57,559 bases of DNA from Pseudoneurospora amorphoporcata (Eukaryota > Ascomycota > Sordariomycetes > Sordariales > Sordariaceae): assembly GCA_033297205.1 (NCBI GenBank), contig MU859276.1:1-57559 (forward strand), read 5' to 3'. The number at the start of each line of letters is the position of its first letter. Position 1 is the first letter of the stretch. The notes under the pieces were generated by a model. That model was not told where the DNA came from. It was given only the letters and a program-made list of their open reading frames with translations, and ran no database searches. Both the position numbers and the translations under genes were made by a program. Positions 9,811-21,730 of the stretch are shown in pieces.

Positions 9811-12670
9811 GGTAGGTTGATAGCGTATTAAGTGTGCTTTCTTTCGTAACTCCTTTTTAAAAGTTTTTACGTACTTCTAGTATTTCTTGGATTGCTCGAG
9901 CACTATGTAGGCGCCAACGGTTTCCGCCTCCTCTAGCTCCGATTTTGAGCTGGTGGTGGCTGTTTCGCTGGTATAATAGGCTTTTTCGTATACTTTGCGG
10001 TCGTGTGCTAAGTCGCGGTCCTTACCTTGGTTTTAGTCTCGGTTACGGTCGCGACTACAGTTTCGCTCGCGGTTTTAATCGTAGTTATCACGGTGCAAGA
10101 CGAGGTAGGGGGTAGGTGTGACATACGTAGTTGTACGAGGAAAGAGGAAGGGAAGAGAGGGAGGTGTGCGGTTTGGATATAGGGATGCCCTGGATCTAGA
10201 CTGAGGCCTACTAGTGCATATATGCGTGCGATCCTATTGGCCAATGGCTAATGGGGACTCGATAGCTGTGCTAGTCGTGCAGCGCATTACTAGTGCTATT
10301 ACAAGTAATCCTATAATAGTGGTTTTAGTTCCGCTCTCGATTGCGACTCCTATTCCTATTGCGACTTCTATCTCTGTCGCCGTAGTTCGAGCGCGAGTAA
10401 TTATCAGTTGTAGAACGGTTATTGGCGGGGCGGCTGTTGGATCGGCCTAGTCGAGAAGAAGAGTTTTTAGCCTCAGCCTGGGCCGTAGAAGTTAGGATAA
10501 CTCTTGACTTGCGTATGAGCTGTATATAATCGGCGAGTAATTCTTCCTCGAAAGGGGCTCGCACATTTTGTCGAATACGAAGCTCTATACTAGACTAGAT
10601 CTGCATTATAACGCCGTACCAGTTTCTATTGTCCTTAGTGAGGGTGCCTATAGCCTTAGCGTAACGTATTTAGCGTTAAACGTAGAATGTTAGTACGCCG
10701 GTATTATTGTAAATTTTATAAAGATAGACGCGACCGCGTGTAAACTTAGCGGTAGCTGTGGCTGCGTCAGGGAGGAACCGATTAACTAATTGATCTAAGA
10801 GTTCATAAATACCTCCCTTCTTCTAATCGAGCTTAGTATTGTTGTCTACTTCAACTGTCCACTATACGCGTGCTGAACCTGCTAAATAAGTGTGAAATAG
10901 ACGCGTGAGCTGTTTGTTTATCTTGCTTGAGGGTTGGCGTTACTAGGCGTTTTCGATGAAAGATAATATTTATTCCCGGAAAGCGTACACATCAGTATAG
11001 ATAGTATACTTACCGTCGTTGACGACTCCTTGATCTTTGGGATCGTCAGTATCGGGATCGAATGTTTCTACATCTTCGCGCTTGACCTTTTCGTATCGTT
11101 TGTCGTCGTTATAGTCGTGACTTCGATTCTTCCGCGGCTTATTAGGGTCGCCGCCTCCAAGAGGGTATAATGGACGACCTCTCTATCCTCCTCCGCCGTA
11201 CAGTGAGTTTAAAGGGTTATTATCTCCTCCTCCGTCTGGGGAGCCGGGTTGCTGAAGTTTATCAGTAACGGTGTCGTTATCTCCTAGCAACTCTTCGTTT
11301 AGAACGGAGTCTAGTATAATAATAGGCGTGGTACGCGTACCTATTATGGAGACGCGTTGATTACGTGGATTAAGGTAGGGATTGTTAAATTCGTAAAATG
11401 TCTATATGAGGTAGGATCCTTCTTGCCGTAGCGGCATAGCATAGCTACGACGATTCAAAAGTTCGCCTTTGCCTTACAATAGTTGAGAATAGGCACGTGC
11501 AGTTGTAAACTAGGGAAAACAAGGCGTAATACTAGCATAATCCCTAAAAGGGTTATTAGATGACAAGACCTTATATAGGGGTTTACCAACCGAGGCCTAT
11601 TATTCCTCTAGCACGCTCTCTATAGTAGTTTAGAACTATTTCTCAGAGCGACGCGGGGCTATAGGTCCTTTGTCTTCCTGAGGCTAAAGCTTAATAGGGC
11701 TTGGAAGTGTATAGGGGTTGCCGGATAAGCTTTTCAACACCTCCTTACGGATTTCCTGAGCGACTTCCGTACGTACGGTGTTGATTCTTTGGGTCACGTT
11801 ATCTATAATAATCTTAGCGGTTTTCTTTTACTAATTGGCAAGGTCCTTAGTCGTAAATTTCAAGAGTGCCTTCGTATCTTCTGACATCTAGTACACGGCC
11901 GCGTCTATTCTCTACTAGGTAACTTCTAACTGCTAGTCCAAGGCGATATTAAAGTCTACATTAATATCGCCGCGCCAGTTAATCTGTAATACTTCCATTA
12001 CCTTATCGGATTTCTCGAGGGCCAGCGCGATTCGGTTGGTATAACGTATCATTGATCTATCAATCTTTTTCCTATCGGCGTCCAGGCTATCCTGGAATTT
12101 CACTGCCTAGAGAGTGACCTTATCGAATAGGGCGTCAATTTGCTGGTCGATCTTAGCGTCGAAGTAATTTAGAGATTCTCTATTATTCCCAAACTTCATA
12201 GGGCGAGCCGAGAGCGGTTTGTTAGGATCGAGCTGGGGCAAATCGTCATATGGCAGACTCATTATTCTCGAATCACGTTCCGTTCGAATAGGAGAGCCCC
12301 TATTGCGTTCTGTTTGCTGTTTCTAAAGCGACAGCTCGTTTTTCAAGTAACTCATCAAGGGATAGCGTATCGCGTAGCGAGGGTCCGCGACGGGAGGAGT
12401 GTACACTTTCGTAAGTAAGATTTGACCGCGGAGCTTAGTGGCGGTCGTAATGTACGACTCGTCTGGTGGGTCTGGCTGGTATAGGTCAGCTTCGCTTTCG
12501 AGGCGATCTTAGAAAACGTTATCGAAATGACGGTCTTGAATGTGCGACGAATCTTGAAGGCTATCATACGGTAGAGGTTGGCTAGGGGGGTTGGAGCCGA
12601 CTTCCGAAGTAGGCTAAATATTGCGCCCGCTCAGCACAAGGCCGTCGGACTCGACGAATGTGCCCGGCAT
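9811..12670 (-). pseudogene. long gag-like reading frame of element E
   Basis: From ATG at 12670 (MPGTFVESDGLVLSGRN) one minus frame continues for roughly 900 codons. Segments include FDAKIDQQIDALFDKVTL, RSMIRYTNRIALALEKSDK, VRAPFEEELLADYIQLIRKS, a basic RS-rich stretch (NYGDRDRSRNRNRSRNR, about 10325-10400) and near the end VGAYIVLEQSKKYQKYVK. Stops again sit at likely Gln/Trp codons and at least one frame change is needed. Helical N-terminal content followed by an Arg/Ser-rich RNA-binding-like tract suggests a gag. I do not recognise the family more closely, and no CCHC knuckle was found. Confidence 0.5.
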
Positions 12671-13362
12671 AATAGTTTTATTGTGCCTAAAGTACGTAAG
12701 TATAAGTACGAACTTAAGTATAGATCTTACAACGATAACAACTGGGTATAATTAATATAGAATATACATAATTAGGAATTAAATAGGAAAGCGGATACTA
12801 CTACGTACCTAAGTTCGGCAGTAGGGGAAACCCTTAGCGTTCAGCAAATCTTGCGATTACTGGGATTTAGGGGGTAATAAATATAGTTACCCAAGTTCGC
12901 CGTGCGGGGGGTGTAGTAGTGTAAAAGATGAGAGCCCTCGCGGTTACCTAAGTTCGTTGTAAAGGGGGAAGCGATCACATACTCAAGTTCGGTAATCGAT
13001 AGGGGCGGAATAATAACCAAATAGTATTAATTAAATAAATAACACACTTTCTAAGAGTGGAAAAGTGGTTATGTAGTCGCGAGAGTACCCAAGTTCGTCT
13101 CACGTACCTTAAAAATACTTCCTACTCTTTTTCGCAAAGAAAAGAAGCTACCGCGCACGCGGCGTCGACAAAGATCGCTTTGATTGCGACTCTTAACAGT
13201 AATAATGTAGTGTAATTTAAGTCGAAGCAATCTCAATTGTAGCTACCATTTAATACCGTTGATAGGGTATTAGGAACAAATAATAGTATTGTCTTAATTA
13301 AAAGGTATAATAATTAATAATCCGGGAAAGATCCAAAGAGGGGAGCTCGCGATGGTCGATGA
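12671..13362. other. leader region of element E with five ACCYAAGTTCG motifs
   Basis: No reading frame is visible. An 11-bp motif A-C-(C/T)-(C/T)-AAGTTCG recurs at 12807, 12889, 12946, 12981 and 13087, usually followed within about 15 bases by a run of G. The motif resembles the reverse complement of the LTR-B start (GTTACGAACTTGAG). It could be a primer-, packaging- or promoter-related repeat of the element. This is seen in sequence only; its function is unknown. Confidence 0.5.
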
Positions 13363-13367
13363 CTATA

Positions 13368-13808
13368 TGTGACGAACGGCAGTCTGATCTGCCTAAGTGG
13401 GATAGCTAAAAGTAAAGACTATCAGTGCTGTTCGGTGAAGCTAAAAGGTTTACAACAAGTATGGTAGCGTTATACGTGTCTCGGTGATAAAGATCAATTG
13501 ACTACTGTCGAACTATCTAACAATCTGAGTTCTCCCGTAGTCCCTTTATACCTCCTCGCCCTACTACGAGATATCTATCCTCGGATGTTCACGCGGTCGT
13601 GAACCCTATAGAATGTGTAATAGCTCACTCTAGTGTTAGCTTACTGTAAGCCCGGCTTACCATAAGCCTGGCTCACTGTGAGCCCGTACGTCAATAAGTA
13701 CCTACATACGCCCTTCTGGCACGTACTTAACCTCTTGGGTATTATACTAGTTATCGCTAGTGAGTGGTCGGGTCTTAGGCGACCCTAGTACCGCTTAAGT
13801 TCGTAACA
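13368..13808 (-). repeat. solo LTR-B, reversed, TSD CTATA
   Basis: The plus strand begins TGTGACGAACGGC and ends AGTTCGTAACA, the reverse complement of the LTR-B ends. Flanks CTATA (13363-13367) and CTATA (13809-13813) are identical. It contains GGCTTAC/GTAAGCC-type palindromic repeats near 13636-13685. Confidence 0.9.
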
Positions 13809-13989
13809 CTATATGTGCGCGAGCCTTATCTAATCTACAGGACCCACTCATATAGGGTTGCGACCTATAGTCGCGACTATAGTCGCGGTCACAATCAATT
13901 AATCATAGCGCAACCATCATCACGTACTATTATCACGTACGTATATTAGCTATTCTAATATATAACACCAGCAATACTAATCTGGTATT

Positions 13990-14247
13990 AGTATAGATCT
14001 TCCTAAATACCTTTATTCATTTTCTATCTTCCTTTTAGCGTTGTCCTTTATCTGGGCGCCTTGCTTCTTGCTTGGTTAGCTATAGTTACTTCTAGGATAA
14101 CTATAGCTGAAGGTCCGGCCGTAGGTCCGGCCGAGGTGGGTATTGTAGCCGGAGGCCACTAAGCATCTTAAGGTTAATACTAGGCGTTAAAGCTCTATTG
14201 AGTCTTACGATCCTAACCCCTAGACTGTAGGCAATGTCTGTGTGATA
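13990..14247 (-). repeat. truncated LTR-A at the left edge of element A2
   Basis: Starting inside the family consensus (GATCTTCCTAAATACC) it runs to GTCTGTGTGATA, the decayed right end of LTR-A. The first half is missing, and only two copies of the GC 12-mer remain (about 14112-14140). It joins gag text of A2 at 14248, so it is either the 3' LTR of a strongly deleted A2 or a truncated later insertion; these cannot be separated here. Confidence 0.65.
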
Positions 14248-14776
14248 ATATCCGCTTGATTAATTTCTTTTAAGGCGTCGCGATTGGAAGCCTATTTCTT
14301 ATTTTTAACTAAGCGGTCGGGTCGTTTTGAGGATTGGTTTTGGTCGGAAGGGGAGCGCGTATTCTTGCGAGGTTAGCCCGATTTCAAATGCTCCGTTCTT
14401 GAAGTAGGCGCGCTTTTTTCCACTTAGTAGCCTGAAGCTTGTAGCATATTTTCGTAGACGCGTCCTACCTCTCTAATTGCGCTAATGAATTTATCGTTAG
14501 TCTCAGGTACCTCGCTTCTTATTGAATATATTAACTTAGTAATATTAGAAGAGAAGGTCTTAACAATCTAATTTTAGAAGGTAGTTCCAACCTAACTAAC
14601 GGTTTCGTTGAAGTTAAGCAGCTCGGTGAGGTATTTAGCTATATTCTTACTATATTTAAATTCTTTTATTTTCTTCGTATTCTAGTAGCGTTCTAAAGAG
14701 TCTTTAAATCGTTTAATAAGGGCGCTAGAATATCCCTTTTACGTATCCTCGACGTCTATAGTTCGAATCTAACGCG
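14248..14776 (-). pseudogene. gag C-terminal part of element A2
   Basis: Minus-strand text parallels the gag C-terminus of A1 (2310-2677 and 3254-3410). At 14605-14650 the target site that is interrupted in A1 by the solo LTR is intact here, which confirms that the 2678-3253 segment of A1 is an insertion. It ends at ACGCG (14772-14776), the target duplication of element C, and continues at 21992. Confidence 0.7.
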
Positions 14777-15037
14777 TGTCATAGCCCTATCCGACGGGTC
14801 ATACCCTAGGACATTTAACTACATTGCACGGATGCTCGCACGAGTGATACGAGCATTCTAATTGGTTGTAGATAAGATAAGGAAGAGTGGATCCACGACG
14901 GGTTCGGCCTTAGAGGATAAAACTCCATTACCAACCGCGCGCACAACTCTTTCCTTTTATTTTACTCTTTAATTGTAAATTCTATATTGAACGTCAATAA
15001 CGCTACAGCTCTGTCGCTCTCGTTACGTACTATCACA
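14777..15037 (+). repeat. 5' LTR of element C
   Basis: It begins TGTCATAGCCC and ends ACTATCACA, 261 bp. It matches the 3' LTR at 21731 with about twenty differences, nearly all transitions. This copy has mostly A where the other has G after T (for example ATAG against ATGG). Confidence 0.93.
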
Positions 15038-15281
15038 CTATTTACGACTCATCTCTCTACCGGGGACGGTTTTAAACATCCTACCCTTTGAAAGAGACTA
15101 CAGCTTAGTGACGTAGCGACCGACGACTAGAATTTACGATTGGAGTAAGTAAAAGAACCGCGACGCGCAGCGCATCGTAGTCCCCCCCTCATTCTTTGCA
15201 AGGAAGGATTCTCTGAAGAGGAGACGAACCGATCAACGACTAGGTTACTAATTAACTGAAAGATTTTCAACGACTATCCCG

Positions 15282-16490
15282 ATGGCTCGCGACAATACAT
15301 CCGCCGCGCAAGCGCGCTACGTCCACTTTAACCCGGACGCCCTAAAGAAATACGCTCCCAATGATAGCAAGCTTCCTACTTCCGAGGTGAGATGCAAGTC
15401 TCTCGACCCCAACGACTTTCACGGCCCTAATCATCAGACCGCCGCGTCCTCCCGCACTCTCGGCGGTGACGATGCGGACGACGGCGACGAAGACGATAAT
15501 AACGAAGTGTTCGACCTATCGGCCCTCAATTCCGACGAATACTACAAATACTATATCGACAACGTCCAACCCACAGCTTGCCGTGCTTACTACTCCCTAA
15601 GCCAGGAGGTGCCTACCCGCGACTTGAAGGAACGCCTCCATGGCCTCCTTAACCACATATACCGTAGCGACGAAGCTTTTATACCCTTTACTCCCATAAC
15701 CACGGAGGGAAAGAGCGACTTCAAGGCAAAAACCTTTGACGGCCCTATAACTTACGACCAATTTATCTCTTTAGTTAAGGACTCCCCTATAGTTGTGTTC
15801 TTAGAAATACGCGTCCGCACTACTTCTCTAATAGCCGCTATTAAGTAGGCCGACGACTTCACTGCTATATTTAACCGAGCCGATAAGGATCTACAGATTA
15901 TGGATATGTGGGCTGATTGCTTTAGCTCTATTGCGGCTGACTAATACTGTAAAAACTCTAGAAATCCCGATCCCTCTATCCTTAACTCCGGCTTTTAATA
16001 AGCCCTCGCCGAGAACTAGCGCCTTAAGAAGGAAAACAAGCACTTGCTAGCTTCTCTCAAGGCTGCCTTAAACGCGGCCGGAAAGTCTGCCGGTGGTGGT
16101 GACCTTGGCGATTCCGACTACGACTCTGACAAGTCTAGTGCGTCCAAGGGTTCTAAGAACAACTCTTCGAATTATTACCGCAATTGCAATTCCCGTTTAA
16201 GAACTCCCGCTACTACCCTTACTACTTAATCTTCAGACGGTAAGCGCTCCCGCCTCCTCTTTCTACTAAACTGGAAAAAAGATTTCTCCCGCGACCTTAA
16301 AGTAGAAAAGAACTCTACCCCTATTAGACATCCCGACTTCTAAAAGGACGTAGAGACGCGGGAAATCCTAATAGAGAAGGAAGATAAGCGCCGCCGCGAC
16401 GGTAGGGATAATTACAAATCTATCCGCTCCAAGATTAAGGAATTGGAGTAACCTGTTTCGCTCGAAAACCCAGACTAAACCCTATACTGG
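15282..16490 (+). pseudogene. gag of element C
   Basis: ATG at 15282 (MARDNTSAAQARYVHFNPDA) opens a 188-codon frame with an acidic middle (DDADDGDEDDNNE, about residues 66-78) and NSDEYYKYYIDNVQPTACRA. After a stop at 15846 the same frame continues with ADDFTAIFNRADKDLQIMD, then a coiled-coil-like LKKENKHLLASLKAAL and a Ser/Gly-rich stretch. A basic tail (EDKRRRDGRDNYKSIRSKIK) lies near 16390-16440. It ends where a solo LTR-B interrupts at 16501. I see no CCHC zinc knuckle and do not recognise the protein; gag is inferred from position and composition. Confidence 0.65.
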
Positions 16491-16500
16491 CGACCCCTCT

Positions 16501-16919
16501 TGTTACGAACTTGAGCGAGTGGCACGGGCCAACCAAGTCACTAGGATATACAGAGGCGGGGCTATGTAACTATAGAGGCCAGTAAGATAGAAGACTAGAA
16601 GGCTTACAAGCTAAGAGGGCTCACGCGTGAGCCAGGGCCACACGGTGAGCCAGCTCACAAAGTGAGCCAGACTCTCTAAGTGAGCCAGGACAACATCAAG
16701 AGTCTGAGGACACTCGGGTCCCAGTCAATGGCAGAGATATAAGAAGGCACCTAGAGAACCAGCTAGCAAGATAGTTCGATAGTAGTCAATTGATCTTTAT
16801 CACTGAGACACGTATAACGCTACCATACTTGTTGTGAACCTTTTGGCTTCACCGAACAGCACTGATAGTCTTTACCTTCAGCTATCCCACTTAGGCAGAT
16901 CAGACTGCCGTTCGTCACA
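16501..16919 (+). repeat. solo LTR-B in element C, TSD CCTCT
   Basis: It begins TGTTACGAACTTGAG and ends GTTCGTCACA. Flanks CCTCT (16496-16500) and CCTCT (16920-16924) are identical. At 419 bp it is the shortest intact copy. It contains several GTGAGCC/GGCTCAC palindromes at 16618-16690. Confidence 0.93.
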
Positions 16920-19551
16920 CCTCTCTATTCTACAATAGCGTCCTACTCGCTCCTTATCCCCCGACGCTACTAAGAGGTGTTTTAATAGGATAGACTACGA
17001 ACTATTCGAGTGGACTAAGGAAATGCCTCTAGAAGTAGAGGACCTTCCGCGGGCACCCCCGAAACTAGCTAAGCCTAAGCCCTATAACCCCTACCTACTA
17101 CGCGACGCGCAGAGCCGTTATTATTTAAAACGCGACTAGGGTTAGACTAAGGAGCGGCTAGCCGATTTAGCTTTTATTAACGTTGACCCGTTTTATAAGA
17201 TAGCTGAGAAAATCTACATTGGCGTTACTAGTCTCTACGAACTAGACCGCTTCATTGAGGAACGACAGGTCTCCGAACGCAGGGACCCCCTGGAGATGGA
17301 CGAGGCTGAGCTGCGTCTTCGGATTATAAAAGAGGTTCCTGACTGTTATTACGATTTCCTCGAAGTCTTTAGCAAGGTCAAATTTAATGCTCTTCCCGAC
17401 CTCCGACCGGAAGTCGATCACTATATCCTACTTAACGAAAGAGCCCATCCCGAAGACCTAGGTTATAGTCCTCTATACAAGATGTCGTTAGATGAGTTGG
17501 AGGCATGCAGAGACTATATTGTTGAAAACTTCGATAAGGGATTTATCGAGCTAAGCGCCGCCCCCTGGGTAGCGCCTATCTTCTTCGCACTAAAGGTAAA
17601 CGGTAGACTACGATTCTGCGTAGATTACTATAAGCTAAATACTATTTTAAAGAAAGATCGTTACCCTCTCCTATTAATCGAGGAGACTATCGCCCGTCTC
17701 GTTAAAGTAAAGATCTTTACGAAGATCGACATTCGTTAAGCCTTCCACTGGATTAGGATGTTCCCCGACGACGAGGAGCTTACGACTTTCCGCACCCGCC
17801 ACAGCGCCTACAAGTATAAGGTGTTACCCTTCGGGCTTACTAATAGACCCGCTACCTTCCAACAGTTTATTAATAAAGTCTTGATAGGTTACCTCGACGA
17901 CTTCTACAACGCTTACATCGACGATATCCTCATCTTTTCCGAATCAGAGGAAGAACACGAGATCCACGTCAAGAAAGTGCTGGAGAGGCTCCGTAACGCA
18001 GAGCTCCAAGCGGATATCAAGAAGTGCGAATTCCACGTCACCTCGATTAAATTCCTCGGCTTCATCATTTCTACTGATAGTGTTTCAGTAGACCCTAACA
18101 AGGTCTCTGTGGTTGGGAACTAGAAGGAACCATCTAGCGTAAAAGGAATATAATCCTTCATCGGATTTTGCAACTTTTACTGAAAGTTCGTGAGGGAATT
18201 TAGCCATGTAGTCCGCCCCCTTACTCACTTGACTAAGAAAGACGTTCCTTTCCGCTAGACTGAAGAATACCAAACCTCGTTCAACGAGTTAAAGAACAAA
18301 CTACTCAAAGCACCCATACTAGCCCATTTTAACTACGAAAAACCTACTCGCGTTAAGACAGATTCTTCTAATAGCGTATACGCAGGAGTCTTATTACAAT
18401 TTTAGGAGGAAGACAAGGACTGGCACCCGGTAGCTTTCTTCTCGGAAACGATGCTACCCGCTAAAATAAACTACGCTATCCATAACAAAGAACTTCTCGC
18501 CGTTATAAAGGCCTTAGAAACATAGCGGGCTGAACTTATCAGTGTCTATCCTTTCGTAACTATTACCGATCACCAAGCCTTAGAATACTTTGCTACCAAA
18601 CGACTCCTTAACTCCCGATAAGCGGGGTGGGCCGAGTTAATATCCCAATATACTTTCAAACTTACATATCGACCCAGCAAGGAAAACGTAGCGGCAGATG
18701 CACTTTCCTAGAAATTGGAGGACCTCCAAACCGTTAAAGAAAAGAAAGAGGACCAACGAATATTACAGCTATTTCGCTGCGAGAAAAACGGAATCTATTC
18801 TTTTGCCAGCAATAAGGGAAAAGCCTCGGCTAAAGACATTCAAATAATAATTGCTAAGCTGTGCCTATTGGACGACGAAGAGGCACCCTTAGAGCTTTCC
18901 GGCATAGATCTAGTTAATGCCCTTCTAAAAGCTAACCGCGACGATCCCTCTCTAGCCATCTACCGCTTCAAGGCCAAAGGAGGAGATACAGAATTCATCC
19001 TTCGCGACGACAGTCTCCTTTTAAAAAAGGGACGCCTAATGGTCCCTAATAGCGACTTGTGCCGCGCCTTTATTTACGAAGCCTATACCCGACTTATTAC
19101 CAGTTATTTTGGCCGGAATAAGATACGTCGCCTCGTCTCATAACAATACTAGTGGGTAGGCATATCGGGTAACATAAATCGCTTCGTTAACAACTATGGG
19201 ACCTATAAAGCTTTGAAGGTCCTACGTAATAAAATACTAGGCCTACTATACCCGTTGGGAGTACCAAACTGTATCTAGCGATATATTACTATTAATTTTA
19301 AGAGTATGCCTAAAGATAAGCGGGGCTACAATAACGTTATAATTATAATAAATCGCCTATCCAAAGCCTTATAGTATATCCCTTATAAAAATACTATCAC
19401 TGTAAGACAAATAGCACTACTATACTATAACGGCCTATAGAAAGTATACAATTGCCCAGAGGAAGTTGTAAGCGACCGTAGCCCACAGTTCGTATCTACC
19501 TTTACCAACGAAGTGTCTAAAATCCTAGGTATCAAGTAGAAACTCTCTTCC

Positions 19552-20183
19552 TGTTACACGGACATTCGACCCTAAACCTCACCAAGCTCCTAAGGAGCCG
19601 CACGGCTTAGATCCAAGCCTTGCTATACGGCTGGATGCCTCAGGCAACTAGGCCATACTCACCCTCGACGCTTGGCATTAGCCTCGAGATGGCCGGAGGC
19701 CTCCTCAGAGGTGTCCGGAGGCCTCCGGCCGCAACACCCACCTCGGCCGGACTTTTAGCCACTTGTACTGCTTACCCGAACTTCCCTCGATGCCACCGGG
19801 CTAGAGAGCCAACTACGAAAGTGCCGAAGATACTGAAAGATCACCACAAGACAATCCTAGTCATCCTAGGAACAACTATAGCCAACTAAGCAAGGAGCAG
19901 GGTGCCCGGGTAAAGGACGGCGCTAGATGGAAGATAGGGAATGGATGAAGGCATTTCGAAAGATCCACATGTACACAGACTGCTAGACAAATGCCTTGAA
20001 GCCTCAAGTGACAAGGCTCGATACGTACCTCAAGTACGTACCAATTCCTTTTGGCATAAGAAGGCCTTGAAGCCCGGCCTTCTCATGGAGGTCGAGAGGG
20101 ATCAACAAGGCCTTCAAGACCAAAGTAGTTTATTAGCTGAATTTGAACTACTGTTCCAAGCCCTGATCACAGCCCTTGTCACA
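19552..20183 (+). repeat. solo LTR-A in integrase of element C, TSD CTTCC
   Basis: Orientation is opposite to the other LTR-A copies: it begins TGTTACACGGACATT and ends GCCCTTGTCACA. Flanks CTTCC (19547-19551) and CTTCC (20184-20188) are identical. Integrase text on either side rejoins in frame across the insertion. It belongs to the same long subtype as 9076 and 23884. Confidence 0.92.
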
Positions 20184-20318
20184 CTTCCTCAGGCTACTCC
20201 CAAACTACGGGATAGGCAAAGATTATAAACCAGTATATCGATTAACGATTACGACCATTTATTAATTATAACCAAGATAACTAGTCGATCGCTCTCCCCG
20301 CCCTAGATGCTATTCAAG

Positions 20319-20787
20319 TGTTACGAACTTGAGCGAGTGGCACGGGCCAACCAAGTCACCAGGACACATAGAGGCGGGGCTATGTAACTATAGAGGCCAG
20401 TAAGATAGAAGACTAGAAGGCTCATAAGCTAAGAGGGCTCACAAGCTAAGAGGGCTCACAAGCTAAGAGGGCTCACAAGCTAAGAGGGCTCACAAGCTAA
20501 GAGGGCTCACAAGCTAAGAGGGCTCACAAGCTAAGAGGGCTCACGTCGTAAGCCAGGACAACATTAAAAGTCTAAGGACACTCGGGTCCCAGTCAATAGC
20601 AGAGATATAAGAAGACACCTAGAGAACTAACTAGCAAGAGAGTTCGACAGTAATCAATTAATCTTTATTACTAAGACACGTATAACGCTGCCATACTTGT
20701 TGTAAACCTTTTGGCTTCACCGAACAGCACTAATAGTCTTTACCTTCAGCTATCCTACTTAGGCAGATCAGACTGCCGTTCGTCACA
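20319..20787 (+). repeat. solo LTR-B in integrase of element C, TSD TCAAG, with expanded 17-bp repeat
   Basis: It begins TGTTACGAACTTGAG and ends GTTCGTCACA. Flanks TCAAG (20314-20318) and TCAAG (20788-20792) are identical. Inside, a 17-bp unit (CTAAGAGGGCTCACAAG) is repeated about seven times at 20427-20545, which explains the extra 50 bp over the copy at 16501. Integrase resumes directly after it. Confidence 0.93.
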
Positions 20788-21730
20788 TCAAGCCTCCTTA
20801 TATTACGAAAGTATTAGGATGTCACCACACGAAGCCATCATAGGATATCCGATGCCACTACCTTTCTACTGGGAACGCCGAACCTCGCCTATCCCAATAA
20901 AAGAGAAGTATTTACGAAAGGAAGCCTAATAGGTCCTACAGACCCTTCACGGCTTCTAGGAAGCCACCAAGGCAGCTATAACAAAAACGTAAGAACGGCA
21001 AACAAGGCAAGCGAACAAATATTGCCGTAAACTAGATTTCAAGGTAGGAAACCAAGTCTTCATCATCAAAAAGTCTTAGTCTACAGACCGACCAAGCAAT
21101 AAGCTAGACTTTCCCTTAACACGCGTTCCCTACCGCATTAAAGCTATATCTAATCATTCCTACGAGCTCGAGCTCCCTTTAGGATAGCGGGGCGCCAAAG
21201 TATATTACGCTAACCGCCTACGTAAGTGCTCAAACAACCCTTTGCTAAGACAGCTAAACGAGAACCCTACAGGGGAAATCGTCAGTAACGAAGAGAAATA
21301 AGAGGTCTACAAAATTACAACGTTACGATTAATCAACAGCAAGCTTCACTACTAAGTAGAATAAAAGGGATGAGACCCGGATCCTACTTAGTACCCCGCG
21401 AGGAACTTCAAGTATTTACCCAACTTCTTAAAGAGCTTCTATAACGATAACTTAAATAAATTAGGACTTCCTAAGCGGCTCTATATTTAGAAAGGCGCAC
21501 AAATAAGGGGATTTATATTAGGAGATTACGATGAGGATGACCTACTAGTGAAGGAGAGCACGCACAGCAAGCTACTGCGACGTTCGAACCGCTTGCGCGC
21601 GTGAGAATGCGACGATTGTTTAGAAAGCGATCGCAAGGCTATAGGTTCGAACCACGTTTGGGCCATTATTTTTTTTCTCCTTTTCCTTTTCGATTCTGAG
21701 GGCAGAATCTTCTTTGAAGGGAGGGGGTAA

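Larger units (their letters stand above)
9811..13967 (-). mobile_element. Element E: gypsy-like element in minus orientation, truncated on the left by element D
   Basis: The region codes on the minus strand for one long gag-like frame (9811-12670). Upstream is a leader (12671-13362) and, after a solo LTR-B insertion, a possible short LTR at 13814-13967 (TGTGCGCGAG...TATAACA on the plus strand, 154 bp, TG...CA ends). No pol is visible in the window; it would lie to the left, beyond the element D insertion. The LTR call rests only on its ends and position. The junction with element A2 lies at about 13968-13990. Confidence 0.5.
16925..21606 (+). pseudogene. pol of element C: RT, RNase H, integrase, chromodomain
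   Basis: After a decayed protease region, RT begins near 17296 (MDEAELRLRIIKEV, then PWVAPIFFA, RFCVDYYKLN, FTKIDIR, VLPFGLTNRPATFQ and NAYIDDILIFS with both catalytic Asp intact). RNase H follows (VKTDSSNSVYAGVL, ITDHQALEYFAT, RPSKENVAADALS to about 18715). Integrase then shows MVPNSDLCRAFIYEAY, NVIIIINRLSKAL and VSDRSPQFVSTF, and its later half is cut by an LTR-A at 19552 and an LTR-B at 20319. It resumes at 20793 with RMSPHEAIIGYPMPLPFYW and ends in a chromodomain (about 21310-21420) and a basic tail. The remaining stops are Gln/Trp replacements. Confidence 0.85.

Noticed and set aside
20427..20545. regular repeats resembling a CRISPR array
   Set aside because: Units are directly tandem without spacers and lie in a fungal LTR.
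21625..21660. GGTTCGAACC resembling a tRNA B box at the end of element C
   Set aside because: The flanking bases do not pair as a T stem and no cloverleaf fits; it is probably part of the element tail.
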